Assembly (NCBI RefSeq): GCF_900102005.1
Contig: NZ_LT627736.1
Span: 2,170,001 to 2,234,000, forward strand
Origin: Microbacterium sp. LKL04
Lineage (GTDB): Bacteria > Actinomycetota > Actinomycetes > Actinomycetales > Microbacteriaceae
Direction: 5' to 3'
DNA length: 64,000 nt
Shown: positions 50,207 to 59,248 of the stretch, piece after piece
Layout: each line of letters opens with the position of its first letter
How positions within the stretch are numbered: the first letter of the stretch is position 1
Program-made: the position numbers and the translations under genes
The notes under the pieces: generated by a model
Database searches by the model: none
Told to the model about the DNA's origin: nothing
Seen by the model: the letters and a program-made list of their open reading frames with translations, nothing else

Positions 50207-51046
50207 ATGCGGCTTGCCACTTGGAACGTCAATTCGATCCGCGCGCGCATCGTGCGCACCGTCGACTTCGCCGTACGCGAGAACATCGACGTGCTCGCGA
50301 TGCAGGAGATCAAGTGCAAGCCCGAGCAGTTCCCTTATGAGGCGTTCGAAGAGGCCGGATATCACGTCGAAGCGCACGGCCTCAATCAGTGGAACGGCGT
50401 CGCGATCGCGAGTCGCTCCCCGATCACCGAGGTCGAGCACGCGTTCCCCGACATGCCCGGGTTCCTGAAGGGGCACGAAGGACCGGATGCCCCGCAGGAG
50501 GCGCGGGCGCTGGGCGCGACGATCAACGGGGTCAAGGTGTGGAGCCTCTACGTCCCGAACGGCCGCGGGCTCGACGACCCGCACTTCACGTACAAGCTGC
50601 ACTGGCTCGAGGCCCTCCGCGCCTACACGCAGTCGACGCTCGCGGCTCACCCCGACCTGCCGCTCGCGCTCGTCGGCGACTTCAACATCGCACCGACGGA
50701 TGCCGACAACGGCGACCCGACGGTGGTCGAAGGCGTGACGACCCACGTCTCCCCCGAGGAGCGCGCCTCGTTCCAGGCCCTCCTCGACGCCGGACTCGTC
50801 GACACCGTCCGCCCGCTCGTCCCCTCCGGCTACACCTACTGGGACTACAAGCAGCTGCGTTTCCCCCGCAATGAGGGCCTGCGGATCGACTTCATCCTCG
50901 GCTCCTCGGCCTTCGCCGACGGGGTGGTCGGGGCATCCATCCACCGCGACGAGCGCAAGGGCGAGATCCCGAGCGACCACGTCCCGGTCGTGGTCGACCT
51001 GGACCTGAACGACGAGGGCGACGACGACCGTCCGATGATCTTCTGA
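50207..51046 (+). CDS. xth: Exodeoxyribonuclease III (AP endonuclease)
   Basis: 279 residues of the exonuclease-endonuclease-phosphatase fold. RLATWNVNSIRARI starts the fold, MQEIKCK has the metal Glu, SLYVPNGRG follows, VGDFNIAPTDAD has the catalytic Asp/Asn pair, and SDHVPVVVDL has the final Asp-His. It repairs abasic sites and removes 3' blocks. The ATG at 50207 is fixed by the -10 hexamer 7 bases upstream. Confidence 0.94.
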   Translation: MRLATWNVNSIRARIVRTVDFAVRENIDVLAMQEIKCKPEQFPYEAFEEAGYHVEAHGLNQWNGVAIASRSPITEVEHAFPDMPGFLKGHEGPDAPQEARALGATINGVKVWSLYVPNGRGLDDPHFTYKLHWLEALRAYTQSTLAAHPDLPLALVGDFNIAPTDADNGDPTVVEGVTTHVSPEERASFQALLDAGLVDTVRPLVPSGYTYWDYKQLRFPRNEGLRIDFILGSSAFADGVVGASIHRDERKGEIPSDHVPVVVDLDLNDEGDDDRPMIF

Positions 51047-51097
51047 CGCCGCGTCGACTCCCCCGCGGGACGGATGCCGCGGCTCACGTCCCCCCCC

Positions 51098-51103
51098 TAG
51101 CGT
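51098..51103 (+). promoter_or_regulatory. -10 hexamer before the NarL-type kinase gene
   Basis: TAGCGT with a 7-base gap to the ATG at 51111. A GGAG also lies in the gap. Confidence 0.45.
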
Positions 51104-51110
51104 GGAGAGC

Positions 51111-52358
51111 ATGCCCGAATCGATGCTCCGCCGCGCGGCGACCGCGGCCGAACGACGCCAGGACGCCTGGCTCGCCGCCGGACTGTTCGTCGCCGCGATG
51201 ATCAGCACCGCCCTGGGCTCGGTCTCGGGCATCTACGGCGACGAACAGCCCGACCTCATCTGGGGTCTGCTCTACTCGGTCGCGATGACGGCGCCGCTCG
51301 CCTTCCGGCGCCGGTACCCGATGACGACCCTGATCGCAGTGTCCGTCGTGTTCTTCGTGGGAGTCTCGGCGCGCATCCCCGAGCTCTACGTCGGCAACGT
51401 CGCCCTGTTCGTCGGGATGTACACGGTCGGCGCGTGGGTGTCGGATCGTCGTCGCGCGGCGCTCGTGCGCATCCTGCTGATCGTCGCGATGTTCGTGTGG
51501 CTGATGATCACGATCTTCCAGACCGCCGCCTCCTCCGAGGACGGCCTGTCGCAGGAGGGGCCGTTCTCGCCCTTCGCGGCCTTCGCGATGATCCAGTTCC
51601 TCGTCAACGTGGCTTTCTTCGGCGGGGCGTACCTGTTCGGCGAGCGCGCTTACACGGGCGCGATGGAGCGCACCGCCCTCGAGGAGCGCACCCGCGAACT
51701 CGAGCGGGAGCGGGAGCGGACGGCCGCTCAAGCCGTCGCCCTCGATCGGGTCCGCATCGCCCGCGAGCTGCACGACGTGGTCGCGCACCACGTGTCGGCG
51801 ATGGGCGTGCAGGCGGGCGCCGCGCGCACGGTGCTGGGCCGCGATCCGGATGCGGCGCGCACCGCGCTGACAGGCGTCGAGTCCTCGGCCCGCCAAGCGC
51901 TGACCGAGCTCCGTCAGCTTCTCGAGACGCTCCGCACCCCCGAGACCGACGCCCCCGGCGGGTCGACGGTGCGCTTGGACGCGCTGCCGGACCTGGTCGC
52001 CCACGCGAACGAGAACGGCCTGCCGACGACGGTCTCGATCGTGGGGGATCCGGTCCCGACGCCCGAGCTGGTGCAGGTGAACCTGTACCGCATCGCGCAG
52101 GAGGCCCTCACGAATGCGCGCCGCCACGGCGGGCCCGGCGCGACGGCCGACGTGCGCCTGCGGTACGCCGACGACGCGGTGGAGCTCGAGGTCTCGAACG
52201 AGGGCCGCGGACCGATCTCCGGGCGAGCGGGCCTCGGCCTCGTCGGAATGCGCGAACGGGCGGCTGCGTCCGGAGGAACGCTCGAGGCGAGAGCTCGGCC
52301 CCGGGGCGGCTTCCTCGTGCGGGTGCGCGTGCCGCTGTCGCAGGCGGTGCCGGCATGA
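51111..52358 (+). CDS. Sensor histidine kinase, NarL/DesK type (HisKA_3)
   Basis: 415 residues. Four to six membrane helices fill residues 20-175. A short coiled coil (ERTRELERERERTAAQ) leads to the phospho-acceptor RVRIARELHDVVAHHVSAMG and the ATPase domain (YRIAQEALTNARRHGG, GRAGLGLVGMRERA). This is the class that pairs with LuxR-type regulators and often senses membrane or envelope state. It overlaps its response regulator by 4 bases (ATGA). Signal unknown. Confidence 0.93.
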   Translation: MPESMLRRAATAAERRQDAWLAAGLFVAAMISTALGSVSGIYGDEQPDLIWGLLYSVAMTAPLAFRRRYPMTTLIAVSVVFFVGVSARIPELYVGNVALFVGMYTVGAWVSDRRRAALVRILLIVAMFVWLMITIFQTAASSEDGLSQEGPFSPFAAFAMIQFLVNVAFFGGAYLFGERAYTGAMERTALEERTRELERERERTAAQAVALDRVRIARELHDVVAHHVSAMGVQAGAARTVLGRDPDAARTALTGVESSARQALTELRQLLETLRTPETDAPGGSTVRLDALPDLVAHANENGLPTTVSIVGDPVPTPELVQVNLYRIAQEALTNARRHGGPGATADVRLRYADDAVELEVSNEGRGPISGRAGLGLVGMRERAAASGGTLEARARPRGGFLVRVRVPLSQAVPA

Positions 52359-53026
52359 TCCGGGTGCTGCTGGTCGACGACCACGCCGTCATGCGGGCCG
52401 GCTTCCGCATGATCCTCGATGCCGCCGGCGACATCGAGGTGGTCGGCGAGGCGGGCGACGGTCGCGCCGCGATCGAGGCCGCTCGCACGCTTCAGCCCGA
52501 CGTCATCTGCATGGACGTGCAGATGCCCGACATGGACGGCCTCGAGGCGACGCGGCAGATCGTGGCGGATGCCGGGATCGCGGCATCCGTCGTCATCGTG
52601 ACGACCTTCGACCGCGACGACTACCTGTTCCAGGCCCTCTCGGCCGGGGCGAGCGGATTCCTGCTCAAGAACGCCGGACCTGAAGAGCTCACGAACGCCG
52701 TCCGCGTCGCCGCCTCGGGCGACGCGCTGCTCGCGCCGGCCGTGACGCGCCGGGTCATCGAGCGCTTCACCCGGACCGAGGCGGAACCGGCGGCATCCCT
52801 CCCCCGCGAGACGGATGCCGCGCCCCGCCTTCCGGTGGAGCTCACCGACCGCGAGGTCGAGGTGTTGCGGCTGCTCGCGCAGGCGATGAGCAACGGCGAG
52901 ATCGCCCGCGAGCTCTACATCGGCGAGGCGACGGTGAAGACGCACGTGTCGAACGTGCTGCAGAAGCTCGGCGCCCGCGACCGCGTCGCCGCCGTCGTCT
53001 GGGCGCACCGCTACGGCCTCGCCTGA
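52355..53026 (+). CDS. NarL/LuxR-type response regulator
   Basis: 223 residues. The receiver has VLLVDDHAVMR, the phospho-acceptor Asp in VICMDVQMPDMDG and the Lys in FLLKNAGPEEL. The DNA-binding domain is LTDREVEVLRLLAQAMSNGE followed by ATVKTHVSNVLQKLGARDRV. It is the cognate partner of the kinase it overlaps. Possible targets include the ABC exporter 850 bases downstream, an arrangement common for this system type, but no binding site is recognised. Confidence 0.93.
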   Translation: MIRVLLVDDHAVMRAGFRMILDAAGDIEVVGEAGDGRAAIEAARTLQPDVICMDVQMPDMDGLEATRQIVADAGIAASVVIVTTFDRDDYLFQALSAGASGFLLKNAGPEELTNAVRVAASGDALLAPAVTRRVIERFTRTEAEPAASLPRETDAAPRLPVELTDREVEVLRLLAQAMSNGEIARELYIGEATVKTHVSNVLQKLGARDRVAAVVWAHRYGLA

Positions 53027-53040
53027 GCGTGACCACACGA

Positions 53041-53076
53041 GAAACGGCCCCGCCCGAGTCGGGGCGGGGCCGTTTC
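53041..53076. terminator. Bidirectional terminator hairpin
   Basis: 15-base perfect arms GAAACGGCCCCGCCC and GGGCGGGGCCGTTTC around a short loop, with A/T-rich ends on both strands. It lies between the convergent response-regulator and FMN-reductase genes. Confidence 0.85.
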
Positions 53077-53094
53077 GGCTGCGGAAGCTGCGAC

Positions 53095-53664
53095 TCAGGC
53101 GCCGGCGGGCACCTTCGCGAAGCGGTCGACCAGGTCGCCGAAGGCCTCGAGGTAGCCGATCAGGAAGCCGGCGGTCTCGTCGTTCGTGACCTCGCCGTTC
53201 TCGGCGAACAGGCCCGGCGTGCTCTGGATGTAGCCCTCGGGCTGGCCGAGCGTGGGCGCGTTGAAGTGGCTGAGGATCGCCTTCAGGTGCTGCTGTGCGG
53301 CGGCGGTCGCGATGCCGCTGCCCGAGGTGCCGATGACCGCGGTGGGCTTTCCGTTGAAGGAGTTCTGGCCGTACGGGCGTGAGGCCCAGTCGAGCGCGTT
53401 CTTCAGCACGCCCGGGATGGAGCGGCTGTACTCGGGGGTCACGATGATGACGCCGTCGACGTCGGCGATCGCCTGCTTGAAGTCCTCGGCGGCCTGGGGG
53501 AAGTTCCCGTCGTGGTCGACCGAGTAGAAGGGCAGGTCGGCGATCGGGATCTCGACCAGCGTCGTGCCCTCGGGGGCGAGGCGCTTCAGCGCCTCGGCGA
53601 GGCGGCGGTTGATCGAGGTCGACGAGATGCTGCCGACGATGTAGCCGATGGTGCGGTCCGTCAT
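53095..53664 (-). CDS. NADPH-dependent FMN reductase family protein
   Basis: 189 residues of the flavodoxin-like fold. The FMN phosphate loop is GSISSTSINRRLAEAL and the flavin-ring loop VTPEYSRSIPGVLKNALDWAS; the C-terminal part is also family-like. It reduces FMN, quinones or azo compounds with NADPH in the cytoplasm. GGAGG precedes the ATG at 53664. It stands as a single gene with the terminator at 53041 at its end. Confidence 0.9.
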   Translation of the reverse strand: MTDRTIGYIVGSISSTSINRRLAEALKRLAPEGTTLVEIPIADLPFYSVDHDGNFPQAAEDFKQAIADVDGVIIVTPEYSRSIPGVLKNALDWASRPYGQNSFNGKPTAVIGTSGSGIATAAAQQHLKAILSHFNAPTLGQPEGYIQSTPGLFAENGEVTNDETAGFLIGYLEAFGDLVDRFAKVPAGA

Positions 53665-53825
53665 GGGTCCTCCAAAGAGAATCGAAAGGGATGCCGGAGG
53701 GCATCGCAGACTCCAACGGGAGCCCCGGCATCCGTATTCCTATGAATGCACCGACAAGCACTCTCCCCCGCGCGGCGGGGTCGGGTTTCACCCGCCGGGG
53801 GGAGGTCCGCGGCATCCGATCTCCC

Positions 53826-53831
53826 TAGCGT
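53826..53831 (+). promoter_or_regulatory. -10 hexamer before the ABC exporter operon
   Basis: TAGCGT lies 7 bases before an in-frame GTG (53839) and 46 before the ATG at 53878, which has AGGAGGAACGG upstream. The message could start at 53839 either as leaderless coding sequence or as a 39-base leader. Confidence 0.5.
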
Positions 53832-53877
53832 GGGACACGTGCCACCGCCGGTGGTGCACCGATCACAGGAGGAACGG

Positions 53878-54762
53878 ATGCTGCAGCTACGCGGGATCAC
53901 CAAGAGCTACGGATCGAGGCGCGTCCTCGACGACGTCGCCTTCGACGTCGCACCCGGACGGCTGACCGGGTTCGTCGGCGGCAACGGCGCCGGCAAGACC
54001 ACCACGATGCGCATCATGCTCGGCGTGCTCGGCCGCGACGCCGGCGAGGTCACCCTGAACGGCGAGCCCGTCACCGCCGCCGACCGCCGCCTGTTCGGCT
54101 ACATGCCCGAAGAGCGCGGGCTGTACCCGAAGATGAAGGTGCTCGAGCACATCGTCTACCTCGCCCGCCTGCACGGGTTCTCGAAGACCGATGCCGCGGC
54201 CCGCGCGACCGCCCTGCTCGAAGAGCTGGGACTCGGCGAGCGCCTCACCGACAACGTCGAGACCCTCTCGCTCGGCAACCAGCAGCGCGCGCAGATCGCC
54301 GCCGCCCTCGTGCACGACCCCGAGGTCCTCATCCTCGACGAGCCGTTCTCGGGCCTCGACCCGATCGCCGTCGACGTCGTCGCGAACGTCCTGCAGACCC
54401 GCGCGGCGCAGGGTGTCTCGGTGCTGTTCTCGTCGCACCAGCTCGACGTCGTCGAGCGTCTGTGCGACGACCTCGTCATCATCGCGGGCGGCACGATCCG
54501 CGCGGCCGGCACCCGCGAGGGACTCCGCGCCGAGCACGCTACCCGCCGATTCGAGCTCGTCTCGGGAACGGATGCCGGTTGGCTCCGCGACGAGCCGGGC
54601 GTCGAGGTCGTCGACTTCGACGGCGGCTACGCCCTCTTCGAGGCCGACTCCGACGAGACCGTCCAGCGCGTCCTGCAGCGCGCGGTCGCCGCGGGCGACG
54701 TGACCACGTTCGCGCCGCGCCGCCCCACCCTCGCCCAGATCTTCACGGAGGTCATCCAGTGA
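53878..54762 (+). CDS. ABC transporter ATP-binding protein, NatA type
   Basis: 294 residues. Walker A is GGNGAGKTTT, the Q-loop region GYMPEERGLYPKMKV, the signature LSLGNQQR, Walker B VLILDEPFSGLDP, and the switch His is in SSHQLD. A C-terminal domain typical of NatA/DrrA follows. It powers export through the permease encoded next. The ATG at 53878 has a strong AGGAGG site; the in-frame GTG at 53839 would add MPPPVVHRSQEER. Substrate unknown; relatives move sodium, drugs or peptides. Confidence 0.92.
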   Translation: MLQLRGITKSYGSRRVLDDVAFDVAPGRLTGFVGGNGAGKTTTMRIMLGVLGRDAGEVTLNGEPVTAADRRLFGYMPEERGLYPKMKVLEHIVYLARLHGFSKTDAAARATALLEELGLGERLTDNVETLSLGNQQRAQIAAALVHDPEVLILDEPFSGLDPIAVDVVANVLQTRAAQGVSVLFSSHQLDVVERLCDDLVIIAGGTIRAAGTREGLRAEHATRRFELVSGTDAGWLRDEPGVEVVDFDGGYALFEADSDETVQRVLQRAVAAGDVTTFAPRRPTLAQIFTEVIQ

Positions 54763-55850
54763 ACACGTCCGTCTCCCCCTCGTTCGGTCAGAGCGTCTGG
54801 CTCGTCACCGAGCGCGAGCTCGGCTCGAAGCTGCGCTCGAAGTCGTTCATCATCTCCACCGCCGTCATGTTCCTGATCGTGCTGGCCGGCGTTCTCTGGG
54901 CGGGCTTCTCGGCCCAGAGCGACAGCCGCACGCCGATCGCGGTCACCTCTGAGACGGCGTCGGCCATCACGGACCCCGAGGCCTTCGACGTGACGGATGC
55001 CGCGTCCGCCGACGAGGCACGTGATCTGGTCCGCGACGGCACCGTCGATGCGGCCGTCATCCCCGGCGGCGACGAGCCGCTCGGGTACACGGTGGTCTTC
55101 GACGAGCAGGTGTCGAACACCCTCCTGCAGCAGCTCAGCATCGCCCCGGAGGTCGAGATCCTCGAGCCGGCGGGCACCGACGGGTTCCTCCGGTACATCA
55201 TCGCGATCGCCTTCGGCGGTGTGTTCTTCGCCGCAGCGCTGACCTTCGGCACGACGATCGCGACGAGCGTCGTCGAGGAGAAGCAGACCCGTGTGGTCGA
55301 GCTGCTCATCTCGGCGATCCCGACCCGCGCGCTCCTGGCGGGCAAGGTCCTCGGCAACACGATCCTGGCGATGGGTCAGATCGTCGGCATCGCCGCGGTG
55401 GCCATCATCGGGCTGACCGTGACGGGACAGGACTTCCTCATCGCCGGGCTCGGCGGCCCCATCGCCTGGTTCGCGGTCTTCTTCCTCTTCGGCTTCGTGC
55501 TGCTGGCGGCGCTGTTCGCCGCGGCGGGTGCGCTGGTGTCGCGCCAGGAGGACATCGGCCCGACGATCACGCCGCTCACCTACATCGTGATGGCGCCGTA
55601 CTTCCTCGTGATCTTCTTCAACGACAACCCCGTCGTGCTGACGATCATGTCGTACGTCCCCTTCTCGGCTCCCGTCGGGATGCCGGTGCGCATCTTCGTC
55701 GGTGAGGCGCAGTGGTGGGAGCCGCTCCTCGCTCTGCTCGTCATGCTGGCCGCCTGCATCGGCGCGATCCTCGTCGGCGCGAAGATCTATGAGAACTCGC
55801 TCCTGCGCATGGGTGCCCGCGTCAAGCTGCGCGACGCGCTCTCGCGCTGA
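54759..55850 (+). CDS. ABC exporter permease, NatB/YhaP type
   Basis: 363 residues. One N-terminal membrane helix (FIISTAVMFLIVLAGVLWAGF) precedes an extracellular domain of about 120 residues, then five to six helices (IIAIAFGGVFFAAALTFGTTIATSVVEEKQ, with VEEKQTRVVELLISAIPTRALLAGK as the coupling region). This is the NatB/CcmB-like exporter pattern. The GTG start overlaps the NatA-type stop, so the two are coupled and form one exporter. Confidence 0.92.
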   Translation: MNTSVSPSFGQSVWLVTERELGSKLRSKSFIISTAVMFLIVLAGVLWAGFSAQSDSRTPIAVTSETASAITDPEAFDVTDAASADEARDLVRDGTVDAAVIPGGDEPLGYTVVFDEQVSNTLLQQLSIAPEVEILEPAGTDGFLRYIIAIAFGGVFFAAALTFGTTIATSVVEEKQTRVVELLISAIPTRALLAGKVLGNTILAMGQIVGIAAVAIIGLTVTGQDFLIAGLGGPIAWFAVFFLFGFVLLAALFAAAGALVSRQEDIGPTITPLTYIVMAPYFLVIFFNDNPVVLTIMSYVPFSAPVGMPVRIFVGEAQWWEPLLALLVMLAACIGAILVGAKIYENSLLRMGARVKLRDALSR

Positions 55851-55862
55851 GTCGTCCTCGAA

Positions 55863-55902
55863 ACGAGACCGCCCCGCCGCTTCTGCGGCGGGGCGGTCTC
55901 GT
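55863..55902. terminator. Bidirectional terminator hairpin
   Basis: Perfect 18-base arms ACGAGACCGCCCCGCCGC and GCGGCGGGGCGGTCTCGT around TTCT. It lies in the 55-base gap between the convergent ABC permease and Ser/Thr kinase genes. Confidence 0.9.
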
Positions 55903-55905
55903 CGT

Positions 55906-57291
55906 TCACGGTTTGTCCTTCGGCCCTTTGCGGTCCCTGTTCTCGTCGCGCTCGGCGCGCTTCTGCTCCTCTTTGGCTGCCTTCTCGGCATCCTTCGCCG
56001 CTTCGTCGGCCGCCTTGTCGTCGGGAGCGGGATCATCGTTCGTCGTCGAGACGGTCGGGGTCGGCGTCGGATCGGTCGACACGACCTCGGCGGGAGTGGA
56101 CTCCTGCGGGACGGTCTGCGCAGGATCGGTCGAGACCGGCTGCGGCGATCCCGCGAGCGATCCGGCCCAGATGCTCCCCGCCGCGATCAGTGCGACCGCG
56201 CCGACGGCGAGCCCGATCACGAGGGGGCGTCGGGACCGCCGCGTCGGGGTGCCGTCGCTCGCGGCACCGGGAGCCGCCTCACCGGCGAGCGCGACGGTCG
56301 CCGCTGTCGGGGTGCTGCTCGGGTAGCGGCGGGTCGGGGCATCCCCCGCCTTCTCCTCGTCTCGCGCAGCCTCCGCACCGGCGACGGACGCGATCGGGAT
56401 GCCGGCAGCGACCGCGGCGCGGACGGAGGGGAGCGGCGGTGCACCGTCGACCGGCTCCGCCCGCAGTCGTTCGGCGGCCTCGACCACCTGGAGAGCCGTC
56501 GGCCGATCCTCGGGCGCAGTCGCCGTCATCCGTGACAGCAGCGAACGCCACCCCGCGCTGAGGGTGTCGGGGACAGCGGGCGGCGTGGTCAGGCGGGCGA
56601 TGGCCGCACTGACGCCGTCGGTGCTCGGATAGGCGCGCTCGCCCGTGAGGGCTTCGAGCAGCACGAGACCGAGGGCGTACACATCGGATGCCGGTGCCGG
56701 GTCGCGCCCCTGCACCTGCTCGGGCGCGAGATACGCGGCCGTGCCGATGATCGTGCCGGGCGTCGTCACCCGCGCACTGTCGAGGAGGAGCGCGATGCCG
56801 AAGTCCGCGAGTTTGGCCCGCGGACGCCCACCGGGCAGGTGCGGCGGAGCGAGCAGCACGTTCGACGGCTTGACGTCGCGGTGCACCACGCCGGAGCCGT
56901 GGACGACGTGGAGGGCTTCACCGAGTTCGGCGGCGAGGGTCGCGACCTCCGCCGGTGGCACCGGCCCCTCGGCGATGCGGGCACTGAGGGTCGGACCGTC
57001 GACGAACTCCATCACGAGATAGTCGGGTGAGCCGGTCAGGTGCGCGTCGAAGAGCGTGACGAGCGACGGGTGGTTGAGCGACGCCAGCAGAGTGACCTCG
57101 CTGCGCGCCCGCTCGGGGGCGCTCACCGCCTCTTCGACGGCGGGGCGGAGCACCTTGACGGCCACGGTGCGACCGAGTGCGGTGTCGTCTGCGCGGAAGA
57201 CGCGCGCCATGCCGCCCTGCCCGATCTGCGCGACGAGGCGGTAGCGCTCCGCCAGCATGTCGCCGGGCAGCGGCTCGGGTGTCTCCGTCAT
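55906..57291 (-). CDS. Serine/threonine protein kinase with single membrane helix
   Basis: 461 residues. The kinase domain is at about 12-275: Gly loop IGQGGMARVF, Lys in VAVKVLRP, catalytic loop VVHRDVKPSNVLLAPP, ADFGIAL, and APEQVQG. An Ala/Pro-rich juxtamembrane stretch and a helix (VIGLAVGAVALIAAGSIWAG) lead to an extracellular tail rich in Thr/Pro and then Lys/Glu (AADEAAKDAEKAAKEEQKRA). No PASTA repeats are present, unlike PknB. The ATG at 57291 has a GAGGAGA site; TAGCCT further upstream may be the -10. It is single-gene and faces a terminator. Confidence 0.92.
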   Translation of the reverse strand: MTETPEPLPGDMLAERYRLVAQIGQGGMARVFRADDTALGRTVAVKVLRPAVEEAVSAPERARSEVTLLASLNHPSLVTLFDAHLTGSPDYLVMEFVDGPTLSARIAEGPVPPAEVATLAAELGEALHVVHGSGVVHRDVKPSNVLLAPPHLPGGRPRAKLADFGIALLLDSARVTTPGTIIGTAAYLAPEQVQGRDPAPASDVYALGLVLLEALTGERAYPSTDGVSAAIARLTTPPAVPDTLSAGWRSLLSRMTATAPEDRPTALQVVEAAERLRAEPVDGAPPLPSVRAAVAAGIPIASVAGAEAARDEEKAGDAPTRRYPSSTPTAATVALAGEAAPGAASDGTPTRRSRRPLVIGLAVGAVALIAAGSIWAGSLAGSPQPVSTDPAQTVPQESTPAEVVSTDPTPTPTVSTTNDDPAPDDKAADEAAKDAEKAAKEEQKRAERDENRDRKGPKDKP

Positions 57292-57366
57292 CGCGTCGTC
57301 TCCTCTCACTCTGTCGCCGTCGAGGCTACCGGTGGTCGCCTGGACCCGACATGCTCCCCACCCGGC

Positions 57367-59160
57367 TCAGGTGCGGTGCGCGGCGCGGCCCGTGTGCCCG
57401 GCGAGCGCATCCGCCGCGCCGACGAGCGCGAGGTGACTGAGTGCCTGCGGGGTGTTGCCGATGTGGCGCCCGGCCCCGGGGTCGTACTCCTCCGACAGCA
57501 GGCCGACGTCGTTCGCGACGGCGCAGAGGCGGTCCATGAGGCGCGTCGCATCGTCGACGCGCCCCGTCGCGGCGTACTGCTCGACGAGCCAGAACGAGCA
57601 TGCGAGGAACGGGTGCTCGTCGCCGGGAAGCCCGTCGGTCCCCGCGGACGTGCGGTACCGCATGACGAAGCCGTCCCGCAGCAGGTCGCGCTCGATGCGA
57701 GCCACGGTGGCCAGCATCCGCGGGTCGTCGGCGGCGCAGAAGCCGACGACGGGCAGGAGCAGCAGCGAGGCGTCGACCTCGTCAGTGCTGTCGTGCTGCG
57801 TGAAGTGGCGGCCGGCGGCATCCACCCCCGTCTCGTTGATCTCGGAGCGCACCCGATCCCGCAGCCGCTCCCACGTGTCGGCGTCTCCCGCGAGGCCGTG
57901 CTCGCGTACCGCCCTGACGCCACGGTCGAGCGCCGCCCAGACCATGGCCCGCGAGTGCGTGAAGTGGTGCAGGTCGCCGCGCATCTCCCAGATACCGTTG
58001 TCCGGCCGGTCGACCCACTCGACGACCTGCGCCAGGAGCGCCCGCTGCAACGACCACGACGACGGGGTCTCGGTGACCCCGGCCAGTCGTGCGGCTTCGA
58101 GCGCGACGAGGACCTCCCCGATCACGTCGCCCTGGTACTGGTCGACCGCGCCGTTGCCGATCCGGACGGGCGCGGATCCCTGATAGCCGGGCAGGCTCGC
58201 GAGCTCGCGCTCGGGCAGGTCTCGCTCGCCGCCGAGGCCATACATGATCTGCACGTCGGCCGGATCCCCGGCGACGGCGCGCAGCAGCCAGTCCCGCCAC
58301 CGCCTCGCCGCCTCGGTGTAGCCGTGGGCGAGGTAGGCCTCGAGCGTGAGTGCGGCGTCCCGCAGCCAGACGAATCGGTAGTCCCAGTTGCGCGAGCCGC
58401 CCGGGTCCTCGGGCAGCGACGTCGTCGCGGCGGCGACGATCCCGCCCGTCTCGGGGTGGGTGAGCGCGCGGAGGACGAGCATCGAGCGCATGAGCGCCGC
58501 CTGCCACGGCCCGCCGCGCTCGACGCGGGACGCCCAGTCCGTCCACCAGGTCCGCGTGCGCTGCAGCGCGGCATCCACGTCGATCGCGACGGGATGCCGG
58601 TGGTACGACCGGTCCCCCGTGAGCACCGAGTCGACCGTCTGCCCCTCGCTCACGCTGAAGGCGGCGCGGTGGGTCGTGCCGTCGGGATGCAGCCGTGGAC
58701 CGCGCACCGCGACGGCGTCGGGGCCGGCGATCGCGAGCAGGACGGGAGCATCGTGGTCGCCGATCTGGCGCACCCAGGGCAGCGCGCGGGCGTAGTCGAA
58801 CCGCAGAAGCAGCTCGCTCTCGAACGCCACGGTCCCCTCGATGCCGACGACGCGGCGGACCACGGCATCCGCCTCGTCGTCGACCGGCATGAACTCGATG
58901 ACATCCGCGACGCCCTCCGCGCTCCGCCAGCGCGTCACGAGCACGAACGTGTCGCCGTCGTACCGCCGCGTCGCCGCCGCCGCGGGGTCGGCGGGGCGGA
59001 GACTCCAGCGGCCGTGCTGCTCATCGCCGAGCAGCGCACCGAAGATCGACGCGTCGTCGTAGCGAGGGAGGCAGAGCCAGTCGATGCTCCCGGCATCGGA
59101 GACGAGAGCGCCGGTGCGGCAGTTGCTCAGCAGGGCGTAGGACTCGATCGGGGTGGACAT
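57367..59160 (-). CDS. Glycoside hydrolase family 15 protein (glucoamylase/trehalase type)
   Basis: 597 residues. The N-terminal super-sandwich domain begins MSTPIESYALLSNCRTGALV and SIDWLCLPRYD. The (alpha/alpha)6 barrel has RNWDYRFVWLRDAALTLEAYL, with the catalytic acid region in the usual place, and a second acidic site near LLSEEYDPGAGRHIGNTPQALSH. In Actinobacteria this group includes trehalases and cytoplasmic glucan hydrolases; there is no signal peptide. The ATG at 59160 is chosen, with another ATG at 59169 possible. It is divergent from the glucose-6-phosphate dehydrogenase gene, which fits glucose being the product. Confidence 0.9.
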   Translation of the reverse strand: MSTPIESYALLSNCRTGALVSDAGSIDWLCLPRYDDASIFGALLGDEQHGRWSLRPADPAAAATRRYDGDTFVLVTRWRSAEGVADVIEFMPVDDEADAVVRRVVGIEGTVAFESELLLRFDYARALPWVRQIGDHDAPVLLAIAGPDAVAVRGPRLHPDGTTHRAAFSVSEGQTVDSVLTGDRSYHRHPVAIDVDAALQRTRTWWTDWASRVERGGPWQAALMRSMLVLRALTHPETGGIVAAATTSLPEDPGGSRNWDYRFVWLRDAALTLEAYLAHGYTEAARRWRDWLLRAVAGDPADVQIMYGLGGERDLPERELASLPGYQGSAPVRIGNGAVDQYQGDVIGEVLVALEAARLAGVTETPSSWSLQRALLAQVVEWVDRPDNGIWEMRGDLHHFTHSRAMVWAALDRGVRAVREHGLAGDADTWERLRDRVRSEINETGVDAAGRHFTQHDSTDEVDASLLLLPVVGFCAADDPRMLATVARIERDLLRDGFVMRYRTSAGTDGLPGDEHPFLACSFWLVEQYAATGRVDDATRLMDRLCAVANDVGLLSEEYDPGAGRHIGNTPQALSHLALVGAADALAGHTGRAAHRT

Positions 59161-59235
59161 CGTCGTCATTGTCACGCGCGGCACCCGGTGGGGCAAGAGA
59201 CGGTTCGCTCGCCGCTCCGACGGGCCGCCGCGGGT

Positions 59236-59241
59236 TAGGGT
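59236..59241 (+). promoter_or_regulatory. -10 hexamer of leaderless zwf
   Basis: TAGGGT with a 7-base gap to the ATG at 59249 and no ribosome site. Confidence 0.55.
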
Positions 59242-59248
59242 GACGCCC

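Noticed and set aside
57040..59238. 732-codon plus-strand open frame across the GH15 gene
   Set aside because: It is antisense to a clear GH15 protein, with Arg/Asp/His-rich low-complexity sequence and no motif. Long shadow frames are normal at this GC.
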